Below, piece by piece: positions 44,494 to 53,362 of a DNA stretch of 64,000 nucleotides. How positions within the stretch are numbered: the stretch's first letter is position 1; each line of letters begins with the position of its first letter. The stretch covers positions 9,004 through 73,003 of the forward strand of contig NZ_JBQKGJ010000017.1 of assembly GCF_052118845.1 (NCBI RefSeq), given 5' to 3'. This DNA is from Bilifractor sp002394235. GTDB lineage: Bacteria > Bacillota > Clostridia > Lachnospirales > Lachnospiraceae. Both the position numbers and the translations under genes were made by a program. The notes under the pieces were generated by a model. The model had not been told where the DNA came from and made no database searches. It saw only the letters and a list, made by a program, of their open reading frames with translations.

Positions 44494-45133
44494 AAGTTCT
44501 ATAGTATTCGTTATTATTATCGATGTTTTCCTGTTCTTTTATCCATTTTTTCAACGTTGTATGACTCACGCCAAGTACTTTTGCCCCCTCCCGGAGACTC
44601 ATTTTTTGTTTTCTGACCTTGTCTGCTACCGCATAAAATCCCTCCGGTATCGGAATGGACGGTCTCCCCAGATGTACGCCTCTTTTTCTGGCTTCCCTGA
44701 TCCCCTCCATCTGCCGCTGATGAATATTCTCTCTCTCAACCTGTGCAACATATGAAAGAATCTGCAGCACAAGGTCGGCAATAAATTCTCCGGTAACACC
44801 TCCTGCAGAACATCTCGTATCCAGAAGCGGAAAATCCAGAACAATAATATTGATCTTCTTGACCTTCGTTAAATACCGCCATTGCTCGAGTATCTCATCA
44901 TAATTTCGGCCCAGACGGTCTATGGACTTTATATACAGCTCATCTTTTTCATGGATGTCGCAAATCAGTTTTTTATAACTCGGCCTGTCGAAATCCTTCC
45001 CCGACCACTTATCGCTATAGATATAATTTTCCTCGATTCCTGCCTCTTTCAATGCCGAAATCTGCCTGGCCAGATTCTGGTCTTTGCTTGAAACCCGTGC
45101 GTATCCAAATTTTCGATTGGTTCTGTCGCTCAA
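44489..45133 (-). CDS. serine recombinase (resolvase/invertase family)
   Basis: The 214-residue protein has the resolvase catalytic start (KFGYARVSSKDQN with the nucleophilic Ser), the Arg-rich active-site region (KSIDRLGRNYDEI), the long helix (QILSYVAQVERENIHQRQMEGI) and a C-terminal HTH (MSLREGAKVLGVSHTTLKKW). Size and motifs match small resolvases and DNA invertases such as Hin. It would cut and rejoin short sites to resolve or invert DNA. The start is TTG, with GGAGGG eight nt upstream. It lies 1.1 kb upstream of the adhesin gene; whether it flips anything here is unknown. Confidence 0.93.
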   Translation of the reverse strand: MSDRTNRKFGYARVSSKDQNLARQISALKEAGIEENYIYSDKWSGKDFDRPSYKKLICDIHEKDELYIKSIDRLGRNYDEILEQWRYLTKVKKINIIVLDFPLLDTRCSAGGVTGEFIADLVLQILSYVAQVERENIHQRQMEGIREARKRGVHLGRPSIPIPEGFYAVADKVRKQKMSLREGAKVLGVSHTTLKKWIKEQENIDNNNEYYRTC

Positions 45134-45304
45134 CGATACTGCCCTCCAAATAATTATCCAAAATTATATCCAAAATTATCTTGATTATGAATCCTGAAAA
45201 TATCATTGGCTCTCGTAATATCATTGCCAGCAATCGCTCTCATCACATTAACGCCCTGCAAATGTGTGAAGCAGAAAACCGATGCCCTCACCCCAAAAAG
45301 AAAA

Positions 45305-45373
45305 GCGTCCCTGAAACCACCTTGTTGAATGTGTTCAATAACAGAACACACCATATAGTAGTTTCAGGAACGC
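45305..45373 (-). terminator. long nested hairpin terminator
   Basis: Outer 16-bp arms (GCGTTCCTGAAACTAC with its partner, two G-U pairs) enclose an inner perfect 7-bp hairpin (TGTGTTC/GAACACA). On the minus strand TTTTCTTTTT follows. It lies 80 bp after the YdcF-like gene. The small ORFs over it are not convincing. Confidence 0.7.
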
Positions 45374-45453
45374 CTTATATATACGGACGGACCATGCTAT
45401 CGATGATACTGCAAGCAATTATTCACTTGGAAAAATGAACGAGAGAAACTGTA

Positions 45454-46200
45454 TCAAAAGTTCCCCCACACGACTTCTTTCACGATACCGAGACACTCCC
45501 TGAGGATGTTATTCGGAAGATACAGCGGTGTGGAGCCCGCCGCAATCCCCCGGCAGTTCCGGTATCCGTTTTTCTTCGCGAGCTTCAGGCTGCGGAACAC
45601 ATGAAAATTGTTCGTCACGATTCCCACGGAATCCTCCTTCCGGTTCAGAAACCGGCTGCTGAATTCCAGATTCTCCACAGTTGTCGTGGATTTGTCCTCC
45701 TCCAGGATCTGGTTCTCCGGGATGCCTTTCCGGACAAGATACTCTTTCATTGCCTCCGCTTCCGTGCAGGGCTCATTCGGTCCCTGCCCTCCGCTGACGA
45801 TGCATACCGTATCCGGGTTCTCCGCCAGATACGCCGCCGCTGCATTCAGCCTGCTTCTCAGCACCCGGCTCGGCCCTGACTCTCTGACCTGCGCGCCGAG
45901 AACGATAATCTCGTCAAGTCCGTCCGGCGCCCTGTCGTGGAAATGAGTCATGATGCATGCCGTTCCTGCTGCCACGATAACCACAGCGGCAGTGACCAGA
46001 ACCGCCAGAGCGATCCGGACGGCAAGAGGAACGGCGCGCCAGTGATTCCCATTCGTCATATATCCCACCCAGATAAAAAATGCCCCGATCAGAAACCATA
46101 TCGCAAAAAATTTCGTACCCGACGCCGCGGCAAGGATCAGAAAGCCGTAACCTATGGCAGCCGCTCCGATAATAAATAACAAAATGCCCACTTTCCTCAC
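45454..46200 (-). CDS. YdcF/DUF218-family membrane protein
   Basis: The 248-residue protein has about four N-terminal membrane helices, then a cytoplasm- or wall-side DUF218 domain with IIVLGAQVRESGPS, a central VSGGQGPNEPCTEAEAM and the late VTNNFHVFRSLKLAKK. Proteins of this family (YdcF, SanA, ElyC) take part in envelope or peptidoglycan-precursor processes, but the reaction is not settled. The start is GTG, with GAGGTG eight nt upstream; the nearby ATG is out of frame. It is a single gene followed by a long terminator. Confidence 0.88.
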   Translation of the reverse strand: MRKVGILLFIIGAAAIGYGFLILAAASGTKFFAIWFLIGAFFIWVGYMTNGNHWRAVPLAVRIALAVLVTAAVVIVAAGTACIMTHFHDRAPDGLDEIIVLGAQVRESGPSRVLRSRLNAAAAYLAENPDTVCIVSGGQGPNEPCTEAEAMKEYLVRKGIPENQILEEDKSTTTVENLEFSSRFLNRKEDSVGIVTNNFHVFRSLKLAKKNGYRNCRGIAAGSTPLYLPNNILRECLGIVKEVVWGNF

Positions 46201-46442
46201 CTCATGCTCACCTCAATATCAGACTTCCGGTTTGTTTTAAATTGTACCATATTCTGTGTAAGCTACACAGCATTTAATACGGAGTGCTTTCAAGTCGGAA
46301 GCATGACGCCATATATTGTATGCGCTACGGATTGTTTTATGCTCCGCGCTCCCGCAATCCTTCTGGCATTCGCATTCATTTCCTTACGTGTGCCCCGCGG
46401 CAGGCAGCCGGTCTGTGTTTTCAACGGGTTAACGCAAAAAAA

Positions 46443-46466
46443 GAGGACCTCCAAACGGAGATCCTC
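46443..46466 (-). terminator. terminator of tRNA-Pro
   Basis: GAGGATCTCC / GGAGGTCCTC arms with one mismatch and a four-base loop, then TTTTTTT on the minus strand, 8 bp after the tRNA. Confidence 0.9.
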
Positions 46467-46473
46467 AAACAGA

Positions 46474-46548
46474 TCGGGGTAACAAGATTCGAACTTGCGA
46501 CCTCACGGCCCCCAGCCGTGCGCTCTAGCCAAACTGAGCCATACCCCG
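46474..46548 (-). tRNA. tRNA-Pro (anticodon GGG)
   Basis: A complete cloverleaf: acceptor CGGGGTA/TACCCCG, D arm GCTC/GAGC, anticodon stem CACGG/CCGTG with loop CTGGGGG (anticodon GGG, G37), T arm with TTCGAAT, discriminator A. CCA is not encoded. Confidence 0.97.
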
Positions 46549-46639
46549 GTAATCAGATGCTGTAGATGAACATTGATCATAGTACCCTTGCTCACAACAC
46601 TTGATCATTATAACGCAAAGATCACACAATGTAAATCTA

Positions 46640-46703
46640 TTTTTTCAATTGCTGACCTGGAATATTTTTTCAATTGCTGACCTGGAATTGCTGACCTGGA
46701 AGT
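46640..46703. repeat. short tandem repeat of about 25 bp, 2.5 copies
   Basis: Units contain CAATTGCTGACCTGGAA. They lie between tRNA-Pro and the leuD terminator, in a gap of about 250 bp with no gene. Confidence 0.8.
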
Positions 46704-46720
46704 AAGTGCACTTTAATATT

Positions 46721-46766
46721 CTGACGCAAAAGTGCTGCGGGATTTTCCCACAGCACTTTTTGTCAG
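46721..46766 (-). terminator. terminator of leuCD
   Basis: Stem AAAAGTGCTGCGGG with its near-perfect partner, extended by CTGAC/GTCAG, just after the leuD stop. It can act on both strands. Confidence 0.85.
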
Positions 46767-46793
46767 ACGGCAGCCGAAGCCTTCGGCTGCTCC

Positions 46794-47282
46794 TCAGTTC
46801 TCCTCGTTGATGTAGTTGACGAGGCCGCCGGCGGAAATGATCTTCTGCATAAACGGCGGGAAGGGCTGTCCCTGATACTCTGTGCCCTTTGTCAGGTCGT
46901 AGATTTTTCCGGAGTCGAAATCCACCTTCACCTTATCTCCGTTCTCGATCGCCTTTGCCGCCTCCGGACATTCAATGATCGGCAGTCCGATATTGATCGA
47001 GTTGCGGTAAAAAATTCGCGCAAAGGTCTCGGCGATGACGCAGCTTGCGCCTGCGGCCTTGATGGCCAGCGGCGCGTGCTCACGGGAGGAGCCGCAGCCG
47101 AAATTCTTGTTCGCCACGATGATATCGCCCTTCTGGAATTTGTGCACAAATTCCCTATCGATATCCTCCATGCAGTGTGTCGCGAGCTCCGCCGGATCTG
47201 AAGAGTTCAGATATCTGGCGGGAATGATTACGTCGGTATCTACATTGTCACCATATTTGAATACTGTTCCCTGTGCCTGCAT
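46794..47282 (-). CDS. leuD: 3-isopropylmalate dehydratase small subunit
   Basis: The 162-residue swivel subunit has the motifs YGDNVDTDVIIPARYLN and NFGCGSSREHAPLA, the latter forming part of the substrate site. With LeuC it converts 2-isopropylmalate to 3-isopropylmalate in leucine synthesis. It follows leuC by 12 bp and has a strong AAGGAGG site, so the two form one operon, closed by a terminator. The short length is typical of the clostridial/archaeal type. Confidence 0.96.
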   Translation of the reverse strand: MQAQGTVFKYGDNVDTDVIIPARYLNSSDPAELATHCMEDIDREFVHKFQKGDIIVANKNFGCGSSREHAPLAIKAAGASCVIAETFARIFYRNSINIGLPIIECPEAAKAIENGDKVKVDFDSGKIYDLTKGTEYQGQPFPPFMQKIISAGGLVNYINEEN

Positions 47283-47294
47283 CTTACATCCTCC

Positions 47295-48560
47295 TTATAA
47301 GCCGAGCTCTGCCGGAGAGCTGATCTTTCCAGTGACCGCGCTTGCCGCCGCTACCGCCGGGCTTGCGAGGTAAACCTCAGATTTCACGTGTCCCATCCGT
47401 CCTACAAAGTTACGGTTTGTCGTGGAGATGCATCTCTCACCCTCTGCAAGGATTCCCATGTATCCGCCGAGGCAGGGTCCGCAGGTCGGTGTGCTTACGA
47501 CAGCGCCGGCCTCAATAAAGGTCTCGATCAGTCCTTCCTTCAGTGCCTGCAGATAAATCGCCTGTGTCGCCGGAATAATGATGCAGCGAATGTTCTTCGC
47601 CACCTTGCGGCCCTTCAGAATTTTCGCAGCCTCACGAAGGTCCTGAATTCTTCCGTTCGTACAGGAGCCGATGACGCTCTGATCAATCCGGATCTCTCCG
47701 CAGTCATCGATGGTATGGGTATTCTCCGGCAGATGCGGGAAGGAAACCGTAGACTTCAGTGTGGAGAGATCAATCGTCACCGTTCTCTCGTACTCCGCGT
47801 CCGGATCCGCTTCATAGACAGTCCAGCTCTTTGTGGAATGCTCCTTCATATACGCGATGGTCTTGTCGTCTACCGGGAAGATTCCGTTCTTGCCGCCCGC
47901 CTCGATCGCCATATTTGAGATCGTCAGACGGTCGTCCATCGTCAGATCCGCAACTCCGTCTCCGGTGAACTCCAGGGACTTGTAGAGTGCTCCGTCTACA
48001 CCGATCTCTCCGATCAGGTGAAGGATGACATCCTTGCCGCTGATCCATTTATTTTTCCTGCCGGTCAGAACGACCTTGATGGCGGAAGGCACCTTGAACC
48101 ATGCCCTGCCGGTGGCCATTCCCGCAGCCATGTCCGTGCTTCCAACGCCGGTGGAAAATGCTCCTAACGCACCGTAGGTGCAGGTATGGGAATCTGCTCC
48201 GATGACAACGTCGCCGGCAACCACGAGTCCCTTCTCCGGAAGAAGCGCATGCTCGATGCCCATCTGTCCGACGTCAAAATAATTCGTGATGTCATACTTC
48301 TGTGAAAATTCACGCACCTGCTTGCAGTGCTCCGCGGATTTGATATCCTTGTTCGGGATAAAATGATCCATTACCAGTGCGATCTTGTCCTTGTCAAAAA
48401 CCTGCTGCTTTTTGAAACCGTCCATGACGTCGATGGCTACCGGTGTGGTAATGTCATTTCCAAGTACGAGATCCAGCTTCGCCTCAATCAGCTGACCGGC
48501 AGTTACACTGTCCAGTCCGGCTGCGTGCGCGAGGATCTTCTGCGTCATCGTCATTCCCAT
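47295..48560 (-). CDS. leuC: 3-isopropylmalate dehydratase large subunit
   Basis: The 421-residue protein is an aconitase-family iron-sulfur enzyme. The three cluster cysteines are in IGSCTNGR and TPTCGPCLG; GADSHTCTYGALGAF and TNRNFVGRMG are also present. It works with LeuD on isopropylmalate in the cytoplasm. I start it at ATG 48560, with GGAGG eight nt upstream, which gives the usual length. A promoter and a long leader lie upstream. The length marks it as the short LeuC type. Confidence 0.96.
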   Translation of the reverse strand: MGMTMTQKILAHAAGLDSVTAGQLIEAKLDLVLGNDITTPVAIDVMDGFKKQQVFDKDKIALVMDHFIPNKDIKSAEHCKQVREFSQKYDITNYFDVGQMGIEHALLPEKGLVVAGDVVIGADSHTCTYGALGAFSTGVGSTDMAAGMATGRAWFKVPSAIKVVLTGRKNKWISGKDVILHLIGEIGVDGALYKSLEFTGDGVADLTMDDRLTISNMAIEAGGKNGIFPVDDKTIAYMKEHSTKSWTVYEADPDAEYERTVTIDLSTLKSTVSFPHLPENTHTIDDCGEIRIDQSVIGSCTNGRIQDLREAAKILKGRKVAKNIRCIIIPATQAIYLQALKEGLIETFIEAGAVVSTPTCGPCLGGYMGILAEGERCISTTNRNFVGRMGHVKSEVYLASPAVAAASAVTGKISSPAELGL

Positions 48561-48775
48561 CTGTTTGTCCTCCATAAACATTCATGTAAAAAAATGCAGT
48601 AACTGCCATGCTCCGCCCTGCTGCATAACGAGATACGGGCCGACTCTTATTCCGGCATCCTGTTCCGGGTATCGATATACGGTATCATCCAATGCCATAC
48701 AATATATCATGCAGTGCCATACTGGCTGCATCACAAATACGGCCACGACACTGTGCATAACGCCAGATCTTGTAT

Positions 48776-48804
48776 ATTTTACAACAATTCGCGGATTCCG
48801 GCAA
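48776..48804 (-). promoter_or_regulatory. promoter of leuCD
   Basis: TTGCCG at 48799-48804 and TAAAAT at 48776-48781 with a 17-bp spacer. The leader to leuC is about 210 nt, has degenerate GCCATAC-type repeats and shows no T-box and no clear leucine-rich leader peptide. Confidence 0.65.
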
Positions 48805-48837
48805 CGAGATAAAACACGCTGCGCGAGTTTTATCTCG
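48805..48837. promoter_or_regulatory. 11-bp perfect inverted repeat abutting the leuCD -35 box
   Basis: CGAGATAAAAC and GTTTTATCTCG are separated by 11 bases and touch the -35 hexamer. A regulator site is likely; a second ilvC terminator is the alternative. Confidence 0.5.
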
Positions 48838-48907
48838 CTATCGCGACGCTCGCCGCACACGAATACTTCGCATTCGGCTGCGGCTTACTGTTCGCGTAAA
48901 CTAAAAC

Positions 48908-48936
48908 AAGCCAGGGGCATTCTCAGCCCCCGGCTT
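48908..48936 (-). terminator. terminator of ilvC
   Basis: Arms AAGCCGGGGGC / GCCCCTGGCTT, then GTTTTAGTTT on the minus strand, 34 bp after the stop. Confidence 0.88.
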
Positions 48937-48969
48937 ATATGGATACTTTTGTATATGTGGAAATGGGGA

Positions 48970-49989
48970 TTAGTTGTTGATCAGCTTGTCCTCATCGTTC
49001 CAGCTGTACAGCTTGCGGATCTCAGCTCCGACCTTCTCTGACGGATGCTCGGAAGCGAGCTTACGAAGCGCCTTGAAGTGTGCCTGGCCGCCTGCCGGGC
49101 TCATGTCAAGCAGGAAGTCCTTCGCGAAGGTGCCATCCTGAATGTCGGACAGGACTTTCTTCATTGCCTTCTTTGTCTCAGCGGTAACGATCTTCGGTCC
49201 GGTGATGTAATCGCCGTACTCAGCAGTGTTGGAGATGGAATATCTCATTCCTGCGAAGCCTGACTGATAGATCAGGTCTACGATCAGCTTCATCTCATGG
49301 ATGCACTCGAAGTATGCGTTTCTCGGATCATATCCGGCCTCGCACAGAGTCTCGAATCCAGCCTGCATCAGAGCTACAACGCCGCCGCAAAGAACAGCCT
49401 GCTCACCGAACAGGTCAGTCTCTGTCTCGGTTCTGAAGTCGGTCTCCAGAAGTCCTGCACGGGCTCCGCCGATTCCTGCGCCATATGCAAGGGCAAGATC
49501 CTGTGCATGTCCTGTGTAATCCTGCTCAACAGCGATCAGGCAGGGAGTTCCACGTCCTCTGAGGTACTCGGAACGAACAGTATGGCCTGGTGCCTTCGGT
49601 GCGATCATGGTGACATCGACATTCTTCGGCGGGATGATCTGGTTGAAATGGATGTTGAAGCCATGAGCGAACATCAGCATATCTCCCTCTTTCAGGTTTG
49701 GCTCGATGTCCTTCTTGTACATAGCTGCCTGCAGCTCATCGTTGATCAGGATCATGATGATATCTGCCTGCTTTGCAGCCTCAGCCGCTGTATAAACCTT
49801 GAAGCCCTGCTCCTCGGCTCTCTTCCAGGATTTGCTGCCCTCATACAGGCCGACAATGACGTCGCATCCGGAATCCTTCAGGTTCAGTGCATGTGCATGA
49901 CCCTGGCTGCCGTAACCGATGATGGCGATTTTCTTGCCGTCAAGCAGAGACAGATCGCAATCTTCCTGATAAAACATTTTCCATGCCAT
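48970..49989 (-). CDS. ilvC: ketol-acid reductoisomerase
   Basis: The 339-residue class I enzyme has the NADPH-binding IGYGSQGHAHALNLKDSG motif, the PKAPGHTVRSEYLRGRG segment and the C-terminal metal-binding helices (LFGEQAVLCGGV, then CIHEMKLIVDLIYQSG). It converts acetolactate or acetohydroxybutyrate to dihydroxy acids in isoleucine and valine synthesis. GGAGG lies 10 nt before the ATG. It lies between ilvH and leuCD in one direction; the terminator after it suggests a separate transcript from leuCD. Confidence 0.97.
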   Translation of the reverse strand: MAWKMFYQEDCDLSLLDGKKIAIIGYGSQGHAHALNLKDSGCDVIVGLYEGSKSWKRAEEQGFKVYTAAEAAKQADIIMILINDELQAAMYKKDIEPNLKEGDMLMFAHGFNIHFNQIIPPKNVDVTMIAPKAPGHTVRSEYLRGRGTPCLIAVEQDYTGHAQDLALAYGAGIGGARAGLLETDFRTETETDLFGEQAVLCGGVVALMQAGFETLCEAGYDPRNAYFECIHEMKLIVDLIYQSGFAGMRYSISNTAEYGDYITGPKIVTAETKKAMKKVLSDIQDGTFAKDFLLDMSPAGGQAHFKALRKLASEHPSEKVGAEIRKLYSWNDEDKLINN

Positions 49990-50020
49990 AATACAAGTTC
50001 CTCCATATAATTTTAGATTT

Positions 50021-50064
50021 TGCCGTATACAGTGGCTTATTCTGCCGTATACAGCGGCTTATAT
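50021..50064. repeat. 22-bp tandem repeat, two copies
   Basis: Two copies of TGCCGTATACAG-GGCTTAT type lie between ilvH and ilvC, a gap of about 230 bp without a gene. Confidence 0.8.
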
Positions 50065-50219
50065 ATGTTAAAGAGTAAACTCTTTAGCTAACTGATTCTA
50101 TCGGGTGTGCCGCAAGTGCCGCAGCAAATCTGCCGGTCCCTGCGAAAGAGTGACATTGCAGGAACGTTTGCTGCCAGACAGCACACCGGTCAGCCAGTTC
50201 CGGCGAACGGGTGATATTT

Positions 50220-50720
50220 TCAGTCCAGATATGTGACATCGTCCATTCCTCTGGACAGTGCGGTGATTCCGGTACGCGCAAGCTCCAGCGTCTCGTATTC
50301 CTTTGTAAGCTCGAAGAATGCCTCCAGCTTGCTCTGAGATCCGGTCAGCTCAATGATGATGGAATTCAGTCCCACATCTACGATCTTCGCGCGGAAAATA
50401 TTCGCAACCGCAAGAACCTTGTCTCTCTCCGCTTCGCTGACCCGAAGCTTCAGCAGCGCCAGCTCGCGGATAACGCTTGTATCTGCGTCCAGGATCTTGA
50501 TGTCTCTGACATCTACCTGCTTCTGCACCTGGTTCTTGATCTGCTCAAGAACGAGCTCGTCTCCGCTGGTCACAATTGTGATTCTGGTGAACCGCGGATC
50601 CGCGGTCACACCTGCGGTGATGCTGTCAATGTTATAGCCGCGTCTCGCGAAAAGTCCCGCGATTCTCGTAAGGACTCCCGATGTATTGTCAACCAGGATC
50701 GATAAAATTCGCTTTTCCAT
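50220..50720 (-). CDS. ilvH: acetolactate synthase regulatory subunit
   Basis: The 166-residue protein has the ACT domain of IlvH/IlvN: ILVDNTSGVLTRIAGLFARR at the N-terminus, then ITIVTSGDELVLEQIKNQV, and a second domain ending in LARTGITALSRG. It binds valine and controls the catalytic subunit IlvB, which is not in this window. I start it at ATG 50720: a consensus promoter at 50756-50784 lies inside the longer frame, so the upstream start is impossible. Confidence 0.95.
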   Translation of the reverse strand: MEKRILSILVDNTSGVLTRIAGLFARRGYNIDSITAGVTADPRFTRITIVTSGDELVLEQIKNQVQKQVDVRDIKILDADTSVIRELALLKLRVSEAERDKVLAVANIFRAKIVDVGLNSIIIELTGSQSKLEAFFELTKEYETLELARTGITALSRGMDDVTYLD

Positions 50721-50755
50721 AACTGCCATTCCCTCTATTACTTCAAACTCTTTGT

Positions 50756-50784
50756 ATTCTACTATGTGGAATTTCATTTGTCAA
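50756..50784 (-). promoter_or_regulatory. promoter of ilvH
   Basis: TTGACA at 50779-50784 and TAGAAT at 50756-50761, spacer 17 bp: a near-perfect sigma-A promoter about 36 bp before the start. Confidence 0.85.
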
Positions 50785-50988
50785 CAAGTTGAATGATTTT
50801 CATCTTGCTGAAGTCTGTATTATCTCTCCAGCTGCAGACGTCTTCATTTTTCCCTGTCTGTCATGAAATCCTGCAGGAATGCATTTGAAATTTTTTCGCT
50901 CCCTGAAGACGATATTAGAATACATTTTCCCGGGTACGTCTGCAAGTCAAAAATTTTCTGTATCTGGACAAGTCTTGCTGAATTGTGC

Positions 50989-51003
50989 TCATGTTCAACA
51001 TGA
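50989..51003. promoter_or_regulatory. 15-bp palindrome between ppk and ilvH
   Basis: TCATGTTCAACATGA is perfectly symmetric about one base. It lies 205 bp upstream of the ilvH promoter, in a region of about 350 bp (50785-51134) that otherwise shows no convincing gene. Confidence 0.35.
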
Positions 51004-51134
51004 ATACAATTATTCACGACCAACAAAGCTTCCGGCTCATTATGTGATCTCTGCCATGCGTGCAAACCGACAAAAGGGGACCTCACTTTCGATCCGGTTC
51101 TGTCTCCCTGATGTATGTTATATTTTCACAAAGC

Positions 51135-53291
51135 TTAAGCTTCCTCCGACCCGGTCACAGGCTCCGCGGGGATGAAGACACGGCTGTCGCCGCTGTTCTT
51201 CTGCTGCTTCGCCATCTCCGTTGCCTCCCGGCAGAAATAATCCTGCGCGATGATCCGTTCCTTGCCTTCCAGATCCTGCTTCTTGTAGGTTCCGTCCGGC
51301 TGGAGGATACTGGCCTTTACGGTATCCGCAAGCTGAATCTCCAGGATGTGCATTGCCTGCTTCTTCGTTTCCGGCTGCAGGAGCGGGAAGACGATCTCGA
51401 CACGTTTGTCCAAGTTACGGGGCATCCAGTCCGCGCTGCCCATGTAGACATCCTCGCTGCCGTTATTATAGAAATAGAAGATTCTGGCGTGCTCCAGGAA
51501 GTTTCCGACAATGGAGCGGACGGTGATGTTCTCGCTGATGCCCGGGATCCCGACCTTCAGACAGCAGATTCCGCGGACGATCAGATCGATCCGTACGCCT
51601 GCAGCGGAGGCCTTATAAAGGGCCGCGATAATTTCCGGATCGCACAGGGAGTTCATCTTCGCCACGATTCTTGCCTGCTGTCCCTCGCGCGCATGTTTTT
51701 CCTCCATACGAATCAGATGCAGGAAGCGGTCACGCATCCAGATCGGCGCAACGATAAGATCATTCCAGCGGTCCGGCTCGGAGTATCCGGAAATCATATT
51801 GAAGACCGCGGTGGCATCCTCGCCGATGTTCTCGTCACAGGTCAAAATGCCGCAGTCCGTGTACAGCTTCGCGGTGGAATCGTTGTAGTTTCCGGTTCCG
51901 AGATGAACATATCTGCGGATGCCGTCTTCCTCCTTCCGCACAATCAGCGTGATCTTGCTGTGTGTCTTCAGTCCGACCAGTCCGTAGATGACATGGCAGC
52001 CGGCTTTTTCCAGCTTCTGCGCCCAGACGATGTTGTTCTCCTCGTCGAACCGTGCCTTCAGCTCGACCAGAGCCGTCACCTGTTTGCCGTTTTCCGCCGC
52101 CTGCGCGAGCGCAGCGATGATCGGGGAATGGCCGCTGACACGGTAGAGCGTCTGCTTGATGGCGAGTACATTCGGATCGGACGCTGCCTGCTTTACAAAA
52201 TCAACTACCGGCTGGAAGCTCATGTAGGGATGATGCAGGAATATATCGCCCTTTCGGATGTTGGTGAAAATATCATCATCATTCTGAAGCGCCGGCACAT
52301 CCGCCGGGGTATACTTCGGAACCTTGTACTGATCGAATCCATCAATGCCGTATACCTTCATCAGGAACGTCAGGTCGATGGGCCCCGGAATGTAGAAAAT
52401 ATCCGGCTCCCGCACCTGGAACTCCTCTTTCAGGATCTGCAGAAGCTCCGCCTCGATGCCCTCTTCCACCTCAAGACGGATGACCTCGCCCCACTGTCTC
52501 TTCCGGAGCGACTTCTGAATCTCAACCAGAAGGTCTGCGGCCTCATCCTCATCGATGCCAAGCTCCGCATTTCTCATGATCCGGTAAGGGTGCGCGCATA
52601 CAACCTCGTAGCCGAGGAACAGGCGGGAGATATTTCTCTCGATGATCTCGTCCATCAGAATGATGGCGCGCTCAGACGCGTCCTTCTCCGGCAGCTCGAT
52701 GAATCTCGGCAGAACAGACGGCACCTGCACAGTGGCAAAAAGCGTCCGCCCGTCGTCGCTTCCTTTCTTGCGGATCAAGGCTCCGATGTTTAGTGTCTTG
52801 TTCCGGATCAGCGGGAAGGGTCTGGAGGAATCCATCGCCATCGGCGTCAGTACCGGGTAGACATTCTCGTTAAAATAATCATCAATGTACGAAGCCTGCT
52901 CCGGAGTCAGCTCCTCATGACTGTTGAACACATGAAGTCCCACTTCTCTCAGCTTCGGAACCAGCTCGTTGTTGTAGTTGTCGTACTGATCCTTTACCAT
53001 TGCGTGCGTGGCGTCAAGGATCGCGTCGATCTGCTCTCCCGGCGTCATGCCCGCGATATCCGGCTTGTTGTAATCGCTGTGCATCTGGTCCTTCAGGGAC
53101 GCTACGCGGACCATGAAGAATTCATCCAGGTTTGAGGAGGTGATGCTCTCAAACTTCAGTCTCTCAAACAACGGGATGGTACTGTCCTTTGCCTCGTGCA
53201 GAATCCGCTCATCAAAACGGATCCAGGAAAGCTCCCTGTTCCAGTAATATTCCGGCTTTGCATATTCTTCGTACTCAGCTTTCATTTTCAT
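51135..53291 (-). CDS. ppk1: polyphosphate kinase
   Basis: The 718-residue protein has the Ppk1 order: N-terminal helical domain (WNRELSWIRFDERIL), the FFMVRVASL region, the head domain, and the two C-terminal phospholipase D-like domains with HHPYMSFQPVVDF and VHLGTGNYNDSTAKLYTD, which hold the catalytic His. It polymerises ATP gamma-phosphate into polyphosphate. I start it at ATG 53291, with AAAGGA upstream. The frame stays open upstream through a repeat array to 53537, but that part is not Ppk-like. It follows ppx in one direction, so synthesis and breakdown are linked. Confidence 0.96.
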   Translation of the reverse strand: MKMKAEYEEYAKPEYYWNRELSWIRFDERILHEAKDSTIPLFERLKFESITSSNLDEFFMVRVASLKDQMHSDYNKPDIAGMTPGEQIDAILDATHAMVKDQYDNYNNELVPKLREVGLHVFNSHEELTPEQASYIDDYFNENVYPVLTPMAMDSSRPFPLIRNKTLNIGALIRKKGSDDGRTLFATVQVPSVLPRFIELPEKDASERAIILMDEIIERNISRLFLGYEVVCAHPYRIMRNAELGIDEDEAADLLVEIQKSLRKRQWGEVIRLEVEEGIEAELLQILKEEFQVREPDIFYIPGPIDLTFLMKVYGIDGFDQYKVPKYTPADVPALQNDDDIFTNIRKGDIFLHHPYMSFQPVVDFVKQAASDPNVLAIKQTLYRVSGHSPIIAALAQAAENGKQVTALVELKARFDEENNIVWAQKLEKAGCHVIYGLVGLKTHSKITLIVRKEEDGIRRYVHLGTGNYNDSTAKLYTDCGILTCDENIGEDATAVFNMISGYSEPDRWNDLIVAPIWMRDRFLHLIRMEEKHAREGQQARIVAKMNSLCDPEIIAALYKASAAGVRIDLIVRGICCLKVGIPGISENITVRSIVGNFLEHARIFYFYNNGSEDVYMGSADWMPRNLDKRVEIVFPLLQPETKKQAMHILEIQLADTVKASILQPDGTYKKQDLEGKERIIAQDYFCREATEMAKQQKNSGDSRVFIPAEPVTGSEEA

Positions 53292-53362
53292 AACTATATT
53301 CCTTTCGATTGTCACAGGCGGAAACCCACCGCCTTGAGGCCGTGGGCAGCTGACCAAAGTCT

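Noticed and set aside
45154..45354. 66-codon frame over the nested hairpin
   Set aside because: It has no start signal and overlaps a terminator structure.
46204..46565. Two plus-strand frames next to tRNA-Pro
   Set aside because: They run through the tRNA and its terminator and show no protein features.
48582..48860. Leader peptide ORF before leuC
   Set aside because: It begins upstream of the predicted transcription start and has no run of leucine codons.
50844..51086. 80-codon minus-strand frame upstream of ilvH
   Set aside because: No ribosome binding site, no recognisable features, and it lies upstream of a strong promoter.
50785..51134. T-box or attenuator before ilvH
   Set aside because: The promoter lies 36 bp from the start, so the leader is too short, and no T-box core was seen.
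51060..52793. 577-codon plus-strand frame opposite ppk1
   Set aside because: It mirrors a well-conserved polyphosphate kinase and shows no family or start signal of its own.
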